From Planococcus sp. APC 4015 (GTDB taxonomy: Bacteria; Actinomycetota; Actinomycetes; Actinomycetales; Microbacteriaceae): a DNA stretch of 64,000 nt. Location of the stretch: the NCBI GenBank assembly GCA_030407505.1, contig JASDDH010000016.1, positions 1 to 64,000 of the forward strand. Direction: 5' to 3'. Below, piece after piece: positions 38,255 through 47,342 of this stretch. The position numbers and the translations under genes are program-made. Each line of letters starts with the position of its first letter. Position 1 is the first letter of the stretch. Below the pieces are notes generated by a model. It ran no database searches. It saw only the letters and a program-made list of their open reading frames with translations, and had not been told where the DNA came from.

Positions 38255-38920
38255 CTAGACCTCGGCACGCCCGGGAAGGCGGCTCATGGCGTCGAGCACG
38301 TCGACAGCGCTGCGCATCACCGGCGAGGGATCGGCGACCGATTCACCCCGACGCGCCTGCCCCATCACGAACCAAACGCCCTCCGACACGGCGTCGGTGT
38401 GGTTGAGGTAGAGGTGCGGGCGCATCGAGTCGAAGCAGAAGGAGTCGCCCGGCCGGAGGACGTGGCTGTCGAAGTCGAGCTTCAGGGTGATCTCGCCCCG
38501 GATGATGTAGCCGTACTCCACGCCTTCATGGCGCATGTGGGAGTCGTCGAGCGAGCTCGCCGCTCCGGGCTGGTAGGTGACGTGCAGGGCGTCCACACCC
38601 CCGCCCGCAACGGCGAGGCCCCGCCACGAGACGCCGTTCTCCATGAGTATCTCGGGGGCCGTCTCCCAACGCTGCACGGGGTGCGCGGGCAGCTGCCGGC
38701 GCGTGGCCTCGGGTGTCGACGCCGTGCCGAGCACGTCGTCGACCGACAGGCCGAGCGTGTTGACGATCGCGTACAGCGTGCTCACCGACGGCTGGACCTT
38801 GCCGGTCTCGACCTGCGACAGAAGGCTGGGCGAGATCGCCGCGGCGCCGGCCGTCGCCCGCAGGCTCAGGCCCTGGGCGAGACGCGCCTGCCGGATCCTC
38901 GCGCCGAGCTGCGCCGTCAT
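38255..38920 (-). CDS. XRE-cupin transcriptional regulator
   Basis: A 221-residue regulator with the same layout: XRE domain (5-65, GARIRQARLAQGLSLRATA and SPSLLSQVETGKVQPS) and cupin (about 110-195) with HMRHEGVEYGYIIRGEI and GDSFCFDSMRPH. It is only distantly like its neighbour at 37.6-38.2 kb, so the two are not a recent duplication. It starts 67 bases after the M24 gene. The pair may sense two different pathway ligands. Confidence 0.9.
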   Translation of the reverse strand: MTAQLGARIRQARLAQGLSLRATAGAAAISPSLLSQVETGKVQPSVSTLYAIVNTLGLSVDDVLGTASTPEATRRQLPAHPVQRWETAPEILMENGVSWRGLAVAGGGVDALHVTYQPGAASSLDDSHMRHEGVEYGYIIRGEITLKLDFDSHVLRPGDSFCFDSMRPHLYLNHTDAVSEGVWFVMGQARRGESVADPSPVMRSAVDVLDAMSRLPGRAEV

Positions 38921-38987
38921 GGAGTTCCTTTCCCGCTGCTCGACCCTATCGCTGTGTACCGTGTGGGTGAACGCGACGCTCCGCGTG

Positions 38988-40298
38988 TCAGTCGCGGTAC
39001 GGGTTCGCGACGAAGAGATCCTGCGCGGGGAACTTCGTGAGCACCTCGATGCCGTAATCGGTGACGACGACCTCCTCCTCGATGCGCGCGGCCGACGAGC
39101 CGTCGGACGCCGGGCAGTAGGTCTCCATCGCGAACACCATCCCCGCCTTCAGCTCCACCGGGTCCTTCATGGAGTTGAGGCGCGAGATGATCGGCCGCTC
39201 ATGCAGGCCGAGCCCCAGTCCGTGCGCGAACTGCAGCCCGAATGCCGACAACTCGTTCTCGAACCCGAAGTCCTCGGCCTTCGGGAGCACCGCGGCCACC
39301 TGGTCGCTGCCGACGCCCGGACGGATCGCGTCGAGCGCGGCATCCATCCACTCGCGTGCCTGCTTGTAGGCGTCGCGCTGGCTGTCCGTGGCCCAGCCGA
39401 CGCCGAACGTGCGGTAGTAGCACGTGCGATAGCCGTTGAATGAGTGGATGATGTCGAAGAACGCCTGGTCGCCGGGGCGGATGATGCGATCCGTGAAGTT
39501 GTGCGGATGCGGGTTGCACCGCTCCCCCGAGATCGCGTTGACGGCTTCGACCTGATCGCTGCCGTATTCGTAGAGACGCTTGTTGGCCAGCGCGACGATC
39601 TCGTTCTCGCGCACACCGGGCTTGAGCGCCTCGACGATGTCCTGGTAGACGCCGTCGACCATCGCGGCCGCCTGATTGAGCAGCATGATCTCGTCGGTGT
39701 TCTTGATGACCCGCGCGTCGAGCATCGACTGCTGGGCATCGGCGACCCGCAGCCCCTGCCGCTGCATCTCGAAGAGGAAGGGCGGCTCGACGATGTCGAG
39801 TCCGACCGGCGCGTCCGCGAGGCCCTCCGCCGTGAGGAGCGACACGATCTCGGACACCGCGTCGCGCATGAGCCCGGCGCCCTCGGGATCGACGGCACCC
39901 CGGAACCCGAGGAAGCCCGCCCGGTAGTTCTCCTCGGGCACCCAGTCCGAGTACAGCTTGTGGTGGCGCACGGCCGACCCGAAGTCCCACAGGATCGGCT
40001 CGCGGCCCCGCATCAGCAGCGCGTAGCGGATCATCTTGTCGCCGAGGGCGCCGCCGATCCACGTCTGCGTCGTGTAGCGGATGTTGTAGAAGTCGAAGAG
40101 CAGGAACGCGCCGCATTCCGACGCCTCCAGGGCGGCCTTCGCACGATCGAGGCGGTAGGAGCGCAGCCGGTCGAAATCGACGCGGTGCTCGTAGTCCACG
40201 GCGTTCTGACCGGGTGCTCCCAGGGGACGCACCCCGGGCGGACGCGACGCGGGCCGCTCGAAGCGACCCGCTCCGCCGTGACCGTGGTGGCCTCCCAT
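38988..40298 (-). CDS. M24 (aminopeptidase P/creatinase-fold) protein A with an altered metal site
   Basis: A 436-residue pita-bread-fold protein. The N-terminal domain (40-195) and C-terminal catalytic domain (205-430) fit aminopeptidase P and creatinase. Of the five M24 metal ligands, D282, H359, E392 and E407 are present, but the second Asp is C293 in GYRTCYYRTF. Creatinase has lost several ligands and hydrolyses creatine without metal; this protein lies between the two states. Substrate unknown. ATG overlaps the dehydrogenase stop (TGATG). A paralogue with the same substitution is at 49.5-50.9 kb. Confidence 0.88.
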   Translation of the reverse strand: MGGHHGHGGAGRFERPASRPPGVRPLGAPGQNAVDYEHRVDFDRLRSYRLDRAKAALEASECGAFLLFDFYNIRYTTQTWIGGALGDKMIRYALLMRGREPILWDFGSAVRHHKLYSDWVPEENYRAGFLGFRGAVDPEGAGLMRDAVSEIVSLLTAEGLADAPVGLDIVEPPFLFEMQRQGLRVADAQQSMLDARVIKNTDEIMLLNQAAAMVDGVYQDIVEALKPGVRENEIVALANKRLYEYGSDQVEAVNAISGERCNPHPHNFTDRIIRPGDQAFFDIIHSFNGYRTCYYRTFGVGWATDSQRDAYKQAREWMDAALDAIRPGVGSDQVAAVLPKAEDFGFENELSAFGLQFAHGLGLGLHERPIISRLNSMKDPVELKAGMVFAMETYCPASDGSSAARIEEEVVVTDYGIEVLTKFPAQDLFVANPYRD

Positions 40299-41230
40299 CA
40301 GGCCTCCAGCCCGTCGCCCACGGCCGCCTCCTCCGAGACGATGTCCAGGCCCGAGCCGCGCGCGATCGTCACGATGAGCGAGGCGAAGTCCTGCTCGGTG
40401 TTGCCGTTGCCGACCTCCTGGGCCACGAGATTGCGTGTCACGCTCGCGACCGGCATCACCACCCCGAGGGACTTCGCGGCGGCGAGTCCCAGGTCGAAGT
40501 CCTTCTGCAGCAGCACGTTGGTGAAGGTCGGGGTGAAATCGAGGTTGACCAGCGCCGGAGTCTTGTACTGGGTGAAGACGGAGCCCATCACCGAGTCGTT
40601 CAGGAACGACAGGAACGCCTCGCGGGTGACACCGGCCTTCTCTGCGAGCACGGTGATCTCGGCGAGCGACTGGATGACGACACCGAGGAACACGTTGTGC
40701 GCGATCTTCACGATGCGGGCGACCTCGGCTTCTCCGACGTAGGTCACGCCGCGCCCCCAGGTCTGCAGCAGCGGTTCGATCTCGTCGTAGGCGTCGCGGG
40801 GTCCGGATGCCGCCACGGTCAGCTTTCCCACCGAGATCACCTTCGGGTTGCCCGACACGGGGGTCGCGAGGAACCCGACGCCCCGCGCCTCGGCGGCGGC
40901 GCGCACCGTCTCGGACGCCTCGACGGACACGGTCGACGCGTCGCCGATGATGCGGGGAGCGCGCGCGGGGTCGGTGAGGAGTCCGTCCGGGCCGAGCATG
41001 ACGTTCTCGAGGTCGTGCGAGGCCGAGACCATGCTGAAGACGATGTCGCGATCGGCGAGGTCGACCGGGCGGTCCACGATCGTCGCCCCGAACTCCGTCA
41101 GGGGCTCGGCCTTGGAGCGGGTGCGGTTGTAGACCGCGACGGGATAGCCCGCGTCGAGCAGGCGCTTGGCGAGCTGGAACCCCATGCGCCCGGCTCCGAT
41201 CCATCCGACCGTGGGCTTGTTGTCCGTCAT
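40298..41230 (-). CDS. 3-hydroxyisobutyrate dehydrogenase-family oxidoreductase
   Basis: A 310-residue beta-hydroxyacid dehydrogenase: N-terminal NAD(P) loop GWIGAGRMG (9-17), substrate loop TPVSGNPKVISVGKLTV, and catalytic K175 in KIAHN. Family members reduce tartronate semialdehyde or oxidise 3-hydroxyisobutyrate, 4-hydroxybutyrate and similar acids. Its place among hydrolases in cassette A suggests it handles a small hydroxy or oxo acid released by them. It overlaps the M24 gene downstream and follows RidA by 63 bases. Confidence 0.9.
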   Translation of the reverse strand: MTDNKPTVGWIGAGRMGFQLAKRLLDAGYPVAVYNRTRSKAEPLTEFGATIVDRPVDLADRDIVFSMVSASHDLENVMLGPDGLLTDPARAPRIIGDASTVSVEASETVRAAAEARGVGFLATPVSGNPKVISVGKLTVAASGPRDAYDEIEPLLQTWGRGVTYVGEAEVARIVKIAHNVFLGVVIQSLAEITVLAEKAGVTREAFLSFLNDSVMGSVFTQYKTPALVNLDFTPTFTNVLLQKDFDLGLAAAKSLGVVMPVASVTRNLVAQEVGNGNTEQDFASLIVTIARGSGLDIVSEEAAVGDGLEA

Positions 41231-41293
41231 GTGTGTCTCCTTCGTGGTGGTGCAGAACGGGTGGTCGGCCGACGGCGCGACAGGTGGGGTGGA

Positions 41294-41755
41294 TCAGGCC
41301 GGGGCCGCGGCGACGACGTGGAACTCGAACCGCAGCCGCCGGTCGGTGGCGAGCCTGGTGACTTCGACCGTGGTGCTGGTGGGGATGTGCCCGCCGAACC
41401 AGGCGGCCTGGTGGGCGTTGACGACATCCTGGTCGGCTTCGACATCTGTGAAGAACCGGATCATGTTCACGACGTCGTGTCGATGGCAGCCGGCTGCGGC
41501 GAGTGCCTGATCGAGGTGGTCGAAGGCGTTGCGCACCTGGCCGGCGGCATCCGCCGGCATCGCGTCGAAGACCTCGGGGACGTGCGGATGATCGTGGTAG
41601 ACCGGCGCGCCCGTGACACCGCTGATGAACACGAGGCGCGCGTTCGACACGGTGCGGATCGCCGGTACGAACGGGCTGACGATGGCGGGGTCGTAGCCTT
41701 CGTGGTGGATGACGTCGGCGTTGCCGACGCGGCGGGGTTCGGGGATGTCGTTCAT
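41294..41755 (-). CDS. RidA/YjgF-family protein A
   Basis: A 153-residue Rid protein (FISGVTGAPVYHDHP, QVRNAFDHLDQALAAAGCHRHDVVNM in part, TSTTVEVTRL). RidA trimers hydrolyse reactive enamines and imines, or act as dedicated deaminases in nitrogen-compound pathways. The Arg that binds the carboxylate in RidA proper (IRxEI-type) is not clear here, so it belongs to another Rid subgroup. It sits between the amidohydrolase and the dehydrogenase of cassette A. Confidence 0.85.
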   Translation of the reverse strand: MNDIPEPRRVGNADVIHHEGYDPAIVSPFVPAIRTVSNARLVFISGVTGAPVYHDHPHVPEVFDAMPADAAGQVRNAFDHLDQALAAAGCHRHDVVNMIRFFTDVEADQDVVNAHQAAWFGGHIPTSTTVEVTRLATDRRLRFEFHVVAAAPA

Positions 41756-41782
41756 CGTCGTGGTCCTCTCGTCGCGGCGGCG

Positions 41783-43432
41783 TCAGCCGCCGAGTGCTCC
41801 GCTGTCGCTCGTGATGCGTCCGTCCATGATCGTCAGATCGCTCAGGATGCCGCGCAGCTCGTCGTCAGAACAGGTGAAGGGGTCGAGCGTCGGCACGCAC
41901 AGGTCGGCGTCGAACCCGGGGAGCAGCCGTCCGCGACGGTCCTGCTCGCCGGTGAACCAGGCGGCGTCGCGAGTGTAGGCGGCGACCGCGTCTTCACGCG
42001 GCATCCGGTGCTGCTCGGCGCGCACGCCCTGCCCGCTGAGCGTCCCTCCGGTCGCGAGCCACCAGATCGAGGCCCAGGGCGAGAACCAGTTGGCGCGCGT
42101 CGCATCGGTGCCTGCGCCGATGATGATGCCGAGCTCCCGCATGACGGCGATCGGCGGAGCGGCCGCCGTGGCCTCCTCACCCCAGGCCGAGACGTAGTCG
42201 CCGCCCTTGAGGAGAAGGCGGTTCTGCACGAGGATGCCCGCACCGAGGCGGGCCAGACGCTTCAGATTCGCCCGCGAGGCTTCGTCGGCGTGGACGATCG
42301 ACCAGCCGCGGAAGGCGACCAGGCCGGTGTCGCGCTCGACTTCTTCCCATGCGTCGAGGATGCGGCCGAGGGTCGAGTCGAGCACGGCGTGGATGCTCAT
42401 GCGCCACCCCCGTACGGCGCACAGCCGGACGATCTCGACGAGCTCGCGATGCGAGGACTCCTCGAGGACGAAGGGGTCCAGCCCCTCCATGTCGTGGCAC
42501 CCGAGATGCGGGATCTCACCGACACCTGCGATGCGCAGCATGCCGTCGCCCGAGCCTGCTTGCACGAGCGCCGTCAGCGCCTCGATGTCGGCGACCTCGC
42601 CGCCGCGCGTCCACGCCGAGTGGAACAGGCGCGCCCGCACGTCGAGTCCGCCGCGCTGCCAGACCGCGTACAGGGGGTCGTAGTCGCGAGGTGTCACGAG
42701 GAGTCCTCCGCCGTCGACGAAGCCGGTCAGCCCGTGGCGCGCGAAAACGGTGTTCATCGCCTGCACCCCGGCCTCGGATCCCGCCGCGTCGACGCGCAGC
42801 GCGAGACCGAGCGGGACGGCGAATGCCCCGACGCCGCGGATCTCTCCCGTGAGGCGGCCCGCGTCGTCGCGCACGAGGGTGCCGCGTACCGGATCGGCGG
42901 AGTCCTCGTCGAAGCCGCAGACCCGCAGACCCGCAGAGTTCAGCATGCCGCGGTCGTAGAGCTCCTGCACGTAGACCGGGTTGTCCGGGGCGGCGCGGTC
43001 GAGCTCGTCCCGCGTCGGGGCGCGGTGCTCGTCGAGCTGCGATGAGTGCCAGCCTCCGACCACAGACACCCACTCGCCCGGGCCACGACGGCGGGCATCC
43101 TCGCGCACGAGGTCCAGGCCCGCCGGGATCGAGCGGACGACCTCCCAGTGCACCGTGCGGGTCCACGAGACTCCGCCGCGCACCGCGTGGATGTGCGAAT
43201 CGTTCAGACCGGGGATCACGCGGCGACCCCGCAGATCGATGGTGCGCGCCGCGAGATCGCGCAGGGGCGCGAGGTCGGCATCCGATCCCACGGCGATGAC
43301 GCGCCCGGCGGCGATGGCGATCGCCTCGACCTCGGGCGGGCCCTGTGCGGGATCGGCGAACGTCGTCACCCGACCGTTGTGGAGGACGAGGTCGACGACG
43401 GGGAGAGGCGGAGCGGCGGCTGGGGTGTGCAC
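41783..43432 (-). CDS. Amidohydrolase_3 (YtcJ-type) metal-dependent hydrolase A
   Basis: A 549-residue TIM-barrel hydrolase. The N-terminal metal pair is H80-x-H82 in LNDSHIHAVRGG; later His residues are in MSIHAVLD and IVHADE, and the metal-binding Asp lies in IIGAGTDATRANWF. YtcJ-type enzymes cleave N-acyl, amide or formyl bonds; the substrate cannot be told. GTG at 43432, 13 bases after the livF stop, has no strong ribosome-binding site, so the start is uncertain. It follows the importer genes in the same operon. Confidence 0.85.
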   Translation of the reverse strand: MHTPAAAPPLPVVDLVLHNGRVTTFADPAQGPPEVEAIAIAAGRVIAVGSDADLAPLRDLAARTIDLRGRRVIPGLNDSHIHAVRGGVSWTRTVHWEVVRSIPAGLDLVREDARRRGPGEWVSVVGGWHSSQLDEHRAPTRDELDRAAPDNPVYVQELYDRGMLNSAGLRVCGFDEDSADPVRGTLVRDDAGRLTGEIRGVGAFAVPLGLALRVDAAGSEAGVQAMNTVFARHGLTGFVDGGGLLVTPRDYDPLYAVWQRGGLDVRARLFHSAWTRGGEVADIEALTALVQAGSGDGMLRIAGVGEIPHLGCHDMEGLDPFVLEESSHRELVEIVRLCAVRGWRMSIHAVLDSTLGRILDAWEEVERDTGLVAFRGWSIVHADEASRANLKRLARLGAGILVQNRLLLKGGDYVSAWGEEATAAAPPIAVMRELGIIIGAGTDATRANWFSPWASIWWLATGGTLSGQGVRAEQHRMPREDAVAAYTRDAAWFTGEQDRRGRLLPGFDADLCVPTLDPFTCSDDELRGILSDLTIMDGRITSDSGALGG

Positions 43433-43445
43433 GTCGATCGCCGCG

Positions 43446-44159
43446 TCAGATGCTGAGGTGCTGCTCGAGCAGCCGCTCGTCGGCACGCAGTTCGGCCGGG
43501 AGCCCCGACCACGCGATCGTGCCGGAGTCGTCCAGGACGATGACGTGCTCGGCGATGTCGAGGGCGAGGTCGACGTTCTGCTCGGCGATGAGGATCGACA
43601 GTCCCGAGGTGCGAAGCTCGGCGAGGCGGTCCTGGATGACGTCGAGCACGCTCGGCGCGAGGCCCTCGCTCGGCTCGTCCATGATCAGCAGCGTCGGGTT
43701 GGTCATCAACGCGCGGCCGATCGCGAGCATCTGCTGCTCACCGCCCGAGAGCGACCGCGCCATGGACCCGGCACGCTCGGCGAGTCTCGGGAAGAACTCG
43801 AACACGCGCTCCACCGTCCAGGTCTCTCCCCGTGCGGGCTTGGTGCGGCGCACGACGGTGAGGTTCTCGAGAGTGGTCAGGGATCCGAACACCCGGCGCC
43901 CCTGAGGGACGATCGCTATCCCGGCGCGCGAGATCAGATGGCTCGGCCTCCGGGTGATGTCCACGCCGTCGTACATGATCGAGCCTCGTTCGACGGCGGG
44001 CGGACGCAGACCGCAGATCGTGCGGACGAGCGTCGTCTTGCCCATGCCGTTGCGACCGAGCAGAGCCACGCTCTGCCCGTCGGCGATGGTGAAGTCGACG
44101 CCGTTCAGCACGTGCGCCGTGGCGTAGCCGGCATGGACGTCCTTGACCTGAAGAGTCAC
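43446..44159 (-). CDS. livF: Branched-chain-amino-acid-type ABC transporter ATPase LivF
   Basis: A 237-residue ATPase with Walker A GRNGMGKTT, signature LSGGEQQMLAIGRAL, Walker B LLIMDEPSEGLAP and switch EQN in place of the usual His, as in LivF proteins. It powers the importer with LivG, LivH and LivM. Its ATG overlaps the livG stop by four bases. Liv-type importers carry branched-chain amino acids, but also urea, amides and aromatic acids; this one lies in a catabolic cluster, so its cargo is probably the pathway substrate. Confidence 0.93.
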   Translation of the reverse strand: MTLQVKDVHAGYATAHVLNGVDFTIADGQSVALLGRNGMGKTTLVRTICGLRPPAVERGSIMYDGVDITRRPSHLISRAGIAIVPQGRRVFGSLTTLENLTVVRRTKPARGETWTVERVFEFFPRLAERAGSMARSLSGGEQQMLAIGRALMTNPTLLIMDEPSEGLAPSVLDVIQDRLAELRTSGLSILIAEQNVDLALDIAEHVIVLDDSGTIAWSGLPAELRADERLLEQHLSI

Positions 44160-44959
44160 TTCTTGTCGCGCCTTCCCAGATAGATCTCTTTCACCGTCGG
44201 GTGATCACGCACCTCGTCGGGGGTTCCCGTCACGACGTGCCGACCGTTCTCGAGGCACATCACGCGGTCGGTCAGACCGAGGGCGAGCGTCATGTCGTGC
44301 TCGATCAACAGGATCGGCAGCGTCCGCGGAAGCTCCTCGATCAGCTGGCGCAGAGTCGCCCGCTCGACCGCCGACAGCCCGGCGGCGGGTTCGTCGAGCA
44401 GCAGGATCGTCGGCCTACTGACGAGCGCCATCGCGATCTCGAGCTGACGCTGCTCGCCGTGCGAGAGGTCGGCGACCGTGTCGTCGCGGCGGCCGATGAG
44501 CCCGACCGAGTCCAGCATCGCGACGGCCTCCTGCGTCACCTCGTCGCGGAGGCCCTGCATCCGCCAGAACACCCTCGCCTTGGGCGATCCGCCGCGGGCG
44601 GCGACGCGGACGTTGTCGAGCACCGTCATCTCGCGGAACAGATTGGAGACCTGGAACGTGCGGCCGACGCCGAGGCGCGCGCGGCGGGCGGACGCCAGCC
44701 GGGTCACGTCCTTACCGAACAGCTCGATGGAGCCGGCCGACGGCGGGACGTCGCCCGCGATCATCTTGAACAGCGTCGTCTTGCCGGCGCCGTTGGGCCC
44801 GATGACGCCCATCCGCTCGCCCGGAGCCAGCTCGAGCGAGATGTCGTCGACCGCCTGGACGCCGCCGTATCTCTTGCCGAGTCCCGCGACGACGAGCGCG
44901 GGGGCGGGGGCCCCGGACCCTCGCGGGTCCGGGGCCTTCGCCGTGGTCGATCCGCTCAC
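44156..44959 (-). CDS. livG: Branched-chain-amino-acid-type ABC transporter ATPase LivG
   Basis: A 267-residue ATPase: Walker A GPNGAGKTT, RTFQ Q-loop, signature LSHGEQRQLEIAMAL, Walker B LLLDEPAAGLS and EHD switch. The GTG at 44959 overlaps the stop of the binding-protein gene (GTGA) and is followed by a short Ala/Pro-rich lead-in. An open frame continues upstream but only as antiphase sequence inside the binding-protein gene. Confidence 0.92.
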   Translation of the reverse strand: MSGSTTAKAPDPRGSGAPAPALVVAGLGKRYGGVQAVDDISLELAPGERMGVIGPNGAGKTTLFKMIAGDVPPSAGSIELFGKDVTRLASARRARLGVGRTFQVSNLFREMTVLDNVRVAARGGSPKARVFWRMQGLRDEVTQEAVAMLDSVGLIGRRDDTVADLSHGEQRQLEIAMALVSRPTILLLDEPAAGLSAVERATLRQLIEELPRTLPILLIEHDMTLALGLTDRVMCLENGRHVVTGTPDEVRDHPTVKEIYLGRRDKK

Positions 44960-46260
44960 TCGAGCCCCTGGAAGGTCTGCGAGTAGGTCGGCTGCGCGAG
45001 CGCCTCTTCGGGCGAGCGTCCGAGCCACTGGTCGACATCTTCGATCGTCGCGATCGGGACGTTGTACAGGTTGCCGTCGTCGAACATCTCGACCTCGCGG
45101 ATGTAAACCGGGCCGACCGTGTTGTTGTAGTCGTCCCACGAGATGCGTCCGAAGATGCTGTCCTCGAAGGTGTACTCGGTGATGGCCGAGACGAGGTCCT
45201 CGCCGGTGACGAGTCCGTTCTCCTCGAGCACCGAGGCCACGAGCGACGCGGTGATGTAGCCGCCGGCGACGTAGGCGCCGGGCACCTTGCCGTCCGAGAA
45301 ATCCTTGTACGACTCGATGAACTCCGTCACCGCTTCGCTGTCGCGACCCTCTGCCCAGTAGCTGATGGACTTCAGGCCGACGATCTGGTCGCCCATGGTG
45401 CGCAGCGTCCCCTGGTCGGCGGCGCAGCAGTTCAGCAGCAGGTCGTCCATGTCGAGGCCGAGGCCGAGGTAGGCGTTGAGGAAGTTCGGACCCGGAGCGC
45501 CACCGGCCGTCGCCACGTAGACGAGGTCGGCACCCGACGCCTGGATCTGCGACACGTAGGTCGAGAAGTCCGTGGTCGAGTTCGGGAACCAGATCTGCTC
45601 CACGACCTCGCCGCCGTTCTCGGCGAAGCCCTGGACGAAGCCGGCGCACGACTCCCAGCCGAAGGCGTAGTCGGCGCAGAGCGTGACGACCGAGTCGTAG
45701 CCGCCCTCGGTGGCCGCCCATTCGCCGCCCGGATAGTTGGCCTGCGAGCCGCCCATCGAGCCCGTGCGGACGGTGAGGTCGTTCGCGTTGCGCTGCGTGA
45801 GGTCATCGGATGCCGCGACGGGGTGCAGGTTCGGCACGCCGACGCTGGCGGTGTACTCGGCGACGGCGAGTGCGGTGTTGGCGATCAGCGGACCGACGAC
45901 GACATCGACCTGGTCCTGCTCGACGAGCTTCCTCGCCTTGGTGAGCGAGACCTCGGGGTTGCCGGCGTCGTCCTCGACGATGGTCTCGATGGTGACGCCG
46001 TTGACCTCGTTGCCCTGGGTCTCCCAGTAGAGGTTCCAGCCGTCGACCATCTCCTGCCCGGCGACGGCGAAGTTGCCCGTCGTGGGAGAGATGTAGCCGA
46101 CCTTCAGCGTGCCCGTGGCGCCGGCGGACTCGGAGGCGGCTTCCGAGGGCTCGGTCGCGCCGCCGGGAGGGGCGCAGGCGGTGAGGGCGAGCGCGGCGGA
46201 CGCAGCGAGAGCCGCGATCGCCACGGCCCGGCGGCGGATCGAGGTCGTCGTTGACTTCAT
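44956..46260 (-). CDS. Liv-type periplasmic substrate-binding lipoprotein
   Basis: A 434-residue type I periplasmic binding protein. The signal peptide ends in the lipobox L-T-A-C (C29), followed by a Pro/Glu/Ser linker and two Rossmann-like lobes (VGYISPTTGNFAVAGQEMVDG, VVVGPLIANTALAVAEYTA). It resembles urea/amide-binding (UrtA/FmdD-like) proteins as much as leucine-binding ones: the W-N-L-Y-W-E-T-Q region and long C-terminal insert are suggestive. AAAGGACCTGAC precedes the ATG; it overlaps livM (ATGA). The gene order livH-livM-SBP-livG-livF is unusual in having the SBP in the middle. Confidence 0.9.
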   Translation of the reverse strand: MKSTTTSIRRRAVAIAALAASAALALTACAPPGGATEPSEAASESAGATGTLKVGYISPTTGNFAVAGQEMVDGWNLYWETQGNEVNGVTIETIVEDDAGNPEVSLTKARKLVEQDQVDVVVGPLIANTALAVAEYTASVGVPNLHPVAASDDLTQRNANDLTVRTGSMGGSQANYPGGEWAATEGGYDSVVTLCADYAFGWESCAGFVQGFAENGGEVVEQIWFPNSTTDFSTYVSQIQASGADLVYVATAGGAPGPNFLNAYLGLGLDMDDLLLNCCAADQGTLRTMGDQIVGLKSISYWAEGRDSEAVTEFIESYKDFSDGKVPGAYVAGGYITASLVASVLEENGLVTGEDLVSAITEYTFEDSIFGRISWDDYNNTVGPVYIREVEMFDDGNLYNVPIATIEDVDQWLGRSPEEALAQPTYSQTFQGLE

Positions 46261-47342
46261 GTCAGGTCCTTTCGTTTGTTCTGCTGTGCGGATGGTGCGG
46301 AGGACACGGGTGCGTCCGGTGGGGAATCCCCGTCGTGCGGTGGGGCAGAGGTGGAGCGTCGTCGGATGCGGTTGACGAGCTTGCGGGCGCTTCCGGCGAT
46401 GCCGGCTCGCGCGAACAGGATCACCAGGATGAAGATGAGACCGAGCACGGTCGGCCAGCGGTCGACGTAGCTGGAGAGCACGTTCTCCACGAGCACGACC
46501 ACGGCGGCGCCGATGATCGGACCGAGGAGCGTCCCCACGCCGCCGAGGATCACCATGACGATCAGGTGCACGGACCGGTCGACCCCGGCCGACGAGGGGC
46601 TCACGAAATGGGTGTGCCACACCGACAGCAGCCCGGCGAACCCGGCCACCGATCCCGAGATCATGAACGCGCCCAGCTTGTACGAGGGGACGCTGTAGCC
46701 GAGGCTGCGCATGCGGCTCTCACTGTCGCGGACACCGCGCAGGCTGGCTCCGAACGGCGAGTTGCCCACGATCCACAGGGCGGCGGTCAGCACGACGAAG
46801 ATCCCGAGGACGACGTAGTAGTAGACCCAGTACGACTCCATCCAGGCGGGGCGCTGGATGCCGCTGATGCCGTTCTCGCCCCCGGTCACCGACGACAGCC
46901 GGAAGGCGAGGCCGTAGATCAGCATGCCGACGGCGAGCGTGACCATCAGGAAGTAGATGCCGCTCGTGCGCATCGACAGCACGCCGTAGATCAGCGAGAC
47001 GACGAGGGTCGCGACGAGGGCGAAGATCACCTGCATCCCGGGGTCCAGACCCTGCTTCGAGGCGAACCCGGCACCGTAGGCGGACGCCGCGGCGATCCCC
47101 GCGTGGCCGAGCGACACCATGCCGCCCTGACCGGCGAGGAAGTTGACGCTCGATGCCAGGGTGCCGGCGATGAGGATCGTCGAGGTCAGCGAGATGGCGA
47201 AGCTGGACATCCCGAGGTACGGCAGGGCGACCGCGATCGCGAGGACCGCGCCGAGGAGGACGAGGTTGATCGTCATCGTCCGTGACGGGCGCGGAGGACC
47301 GAAGGTGCGGACCGTCCGGGTCTCGACGAGTCGGTTGCTCAT
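46257..47342 (-). CDS. livM: Liv-type ABC transporter permease LivM
   Basis: A 361-residue permease with about ten helices and the LivM EAA-like loop (GASLRGVRDSESRMRSLGY). A cytoplasmic C-terminal tail (about 325-361) is rich in Arg, Ser and Pro. The ATG at 47342 overlaps the livH stop (TGATG), and the stop overlaps the binding-protein start. Pairs with LivH to form the channel. Confidence 0.92.
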   Translation of the reverse strand: MSNRLVETRTVRTFGPPRPSRTMTINLVLLGAVLAIAVALPYLGMSSFAISLTSTILIAGTLASSVNFLAGQGGMVSLGHAGIAAASAYGAGFASKQGLDPGMQVIFALVATLVVSLIYGVLSMRTSGIYFLMVTLAVGMLIYGLAFRLSSVTGGENGISGIQRPAWMESYWVYYYVVLGIFVVLTAALWIVGNSPFGASLRGVRDSESRMRSLGYSVPSYKLGAFMISGSVAGFAGLLSVWHTHFVSPSSAGVDRSVHLIVMVILGGVGTLLGPIIGAAVVVLVENVLSSYVDRWPTVLGLIFILVILFARAGIAGSARKLVNRIRRRSTSAPPHDGDSPPDAPVSSAPSAQQNKRKDLT

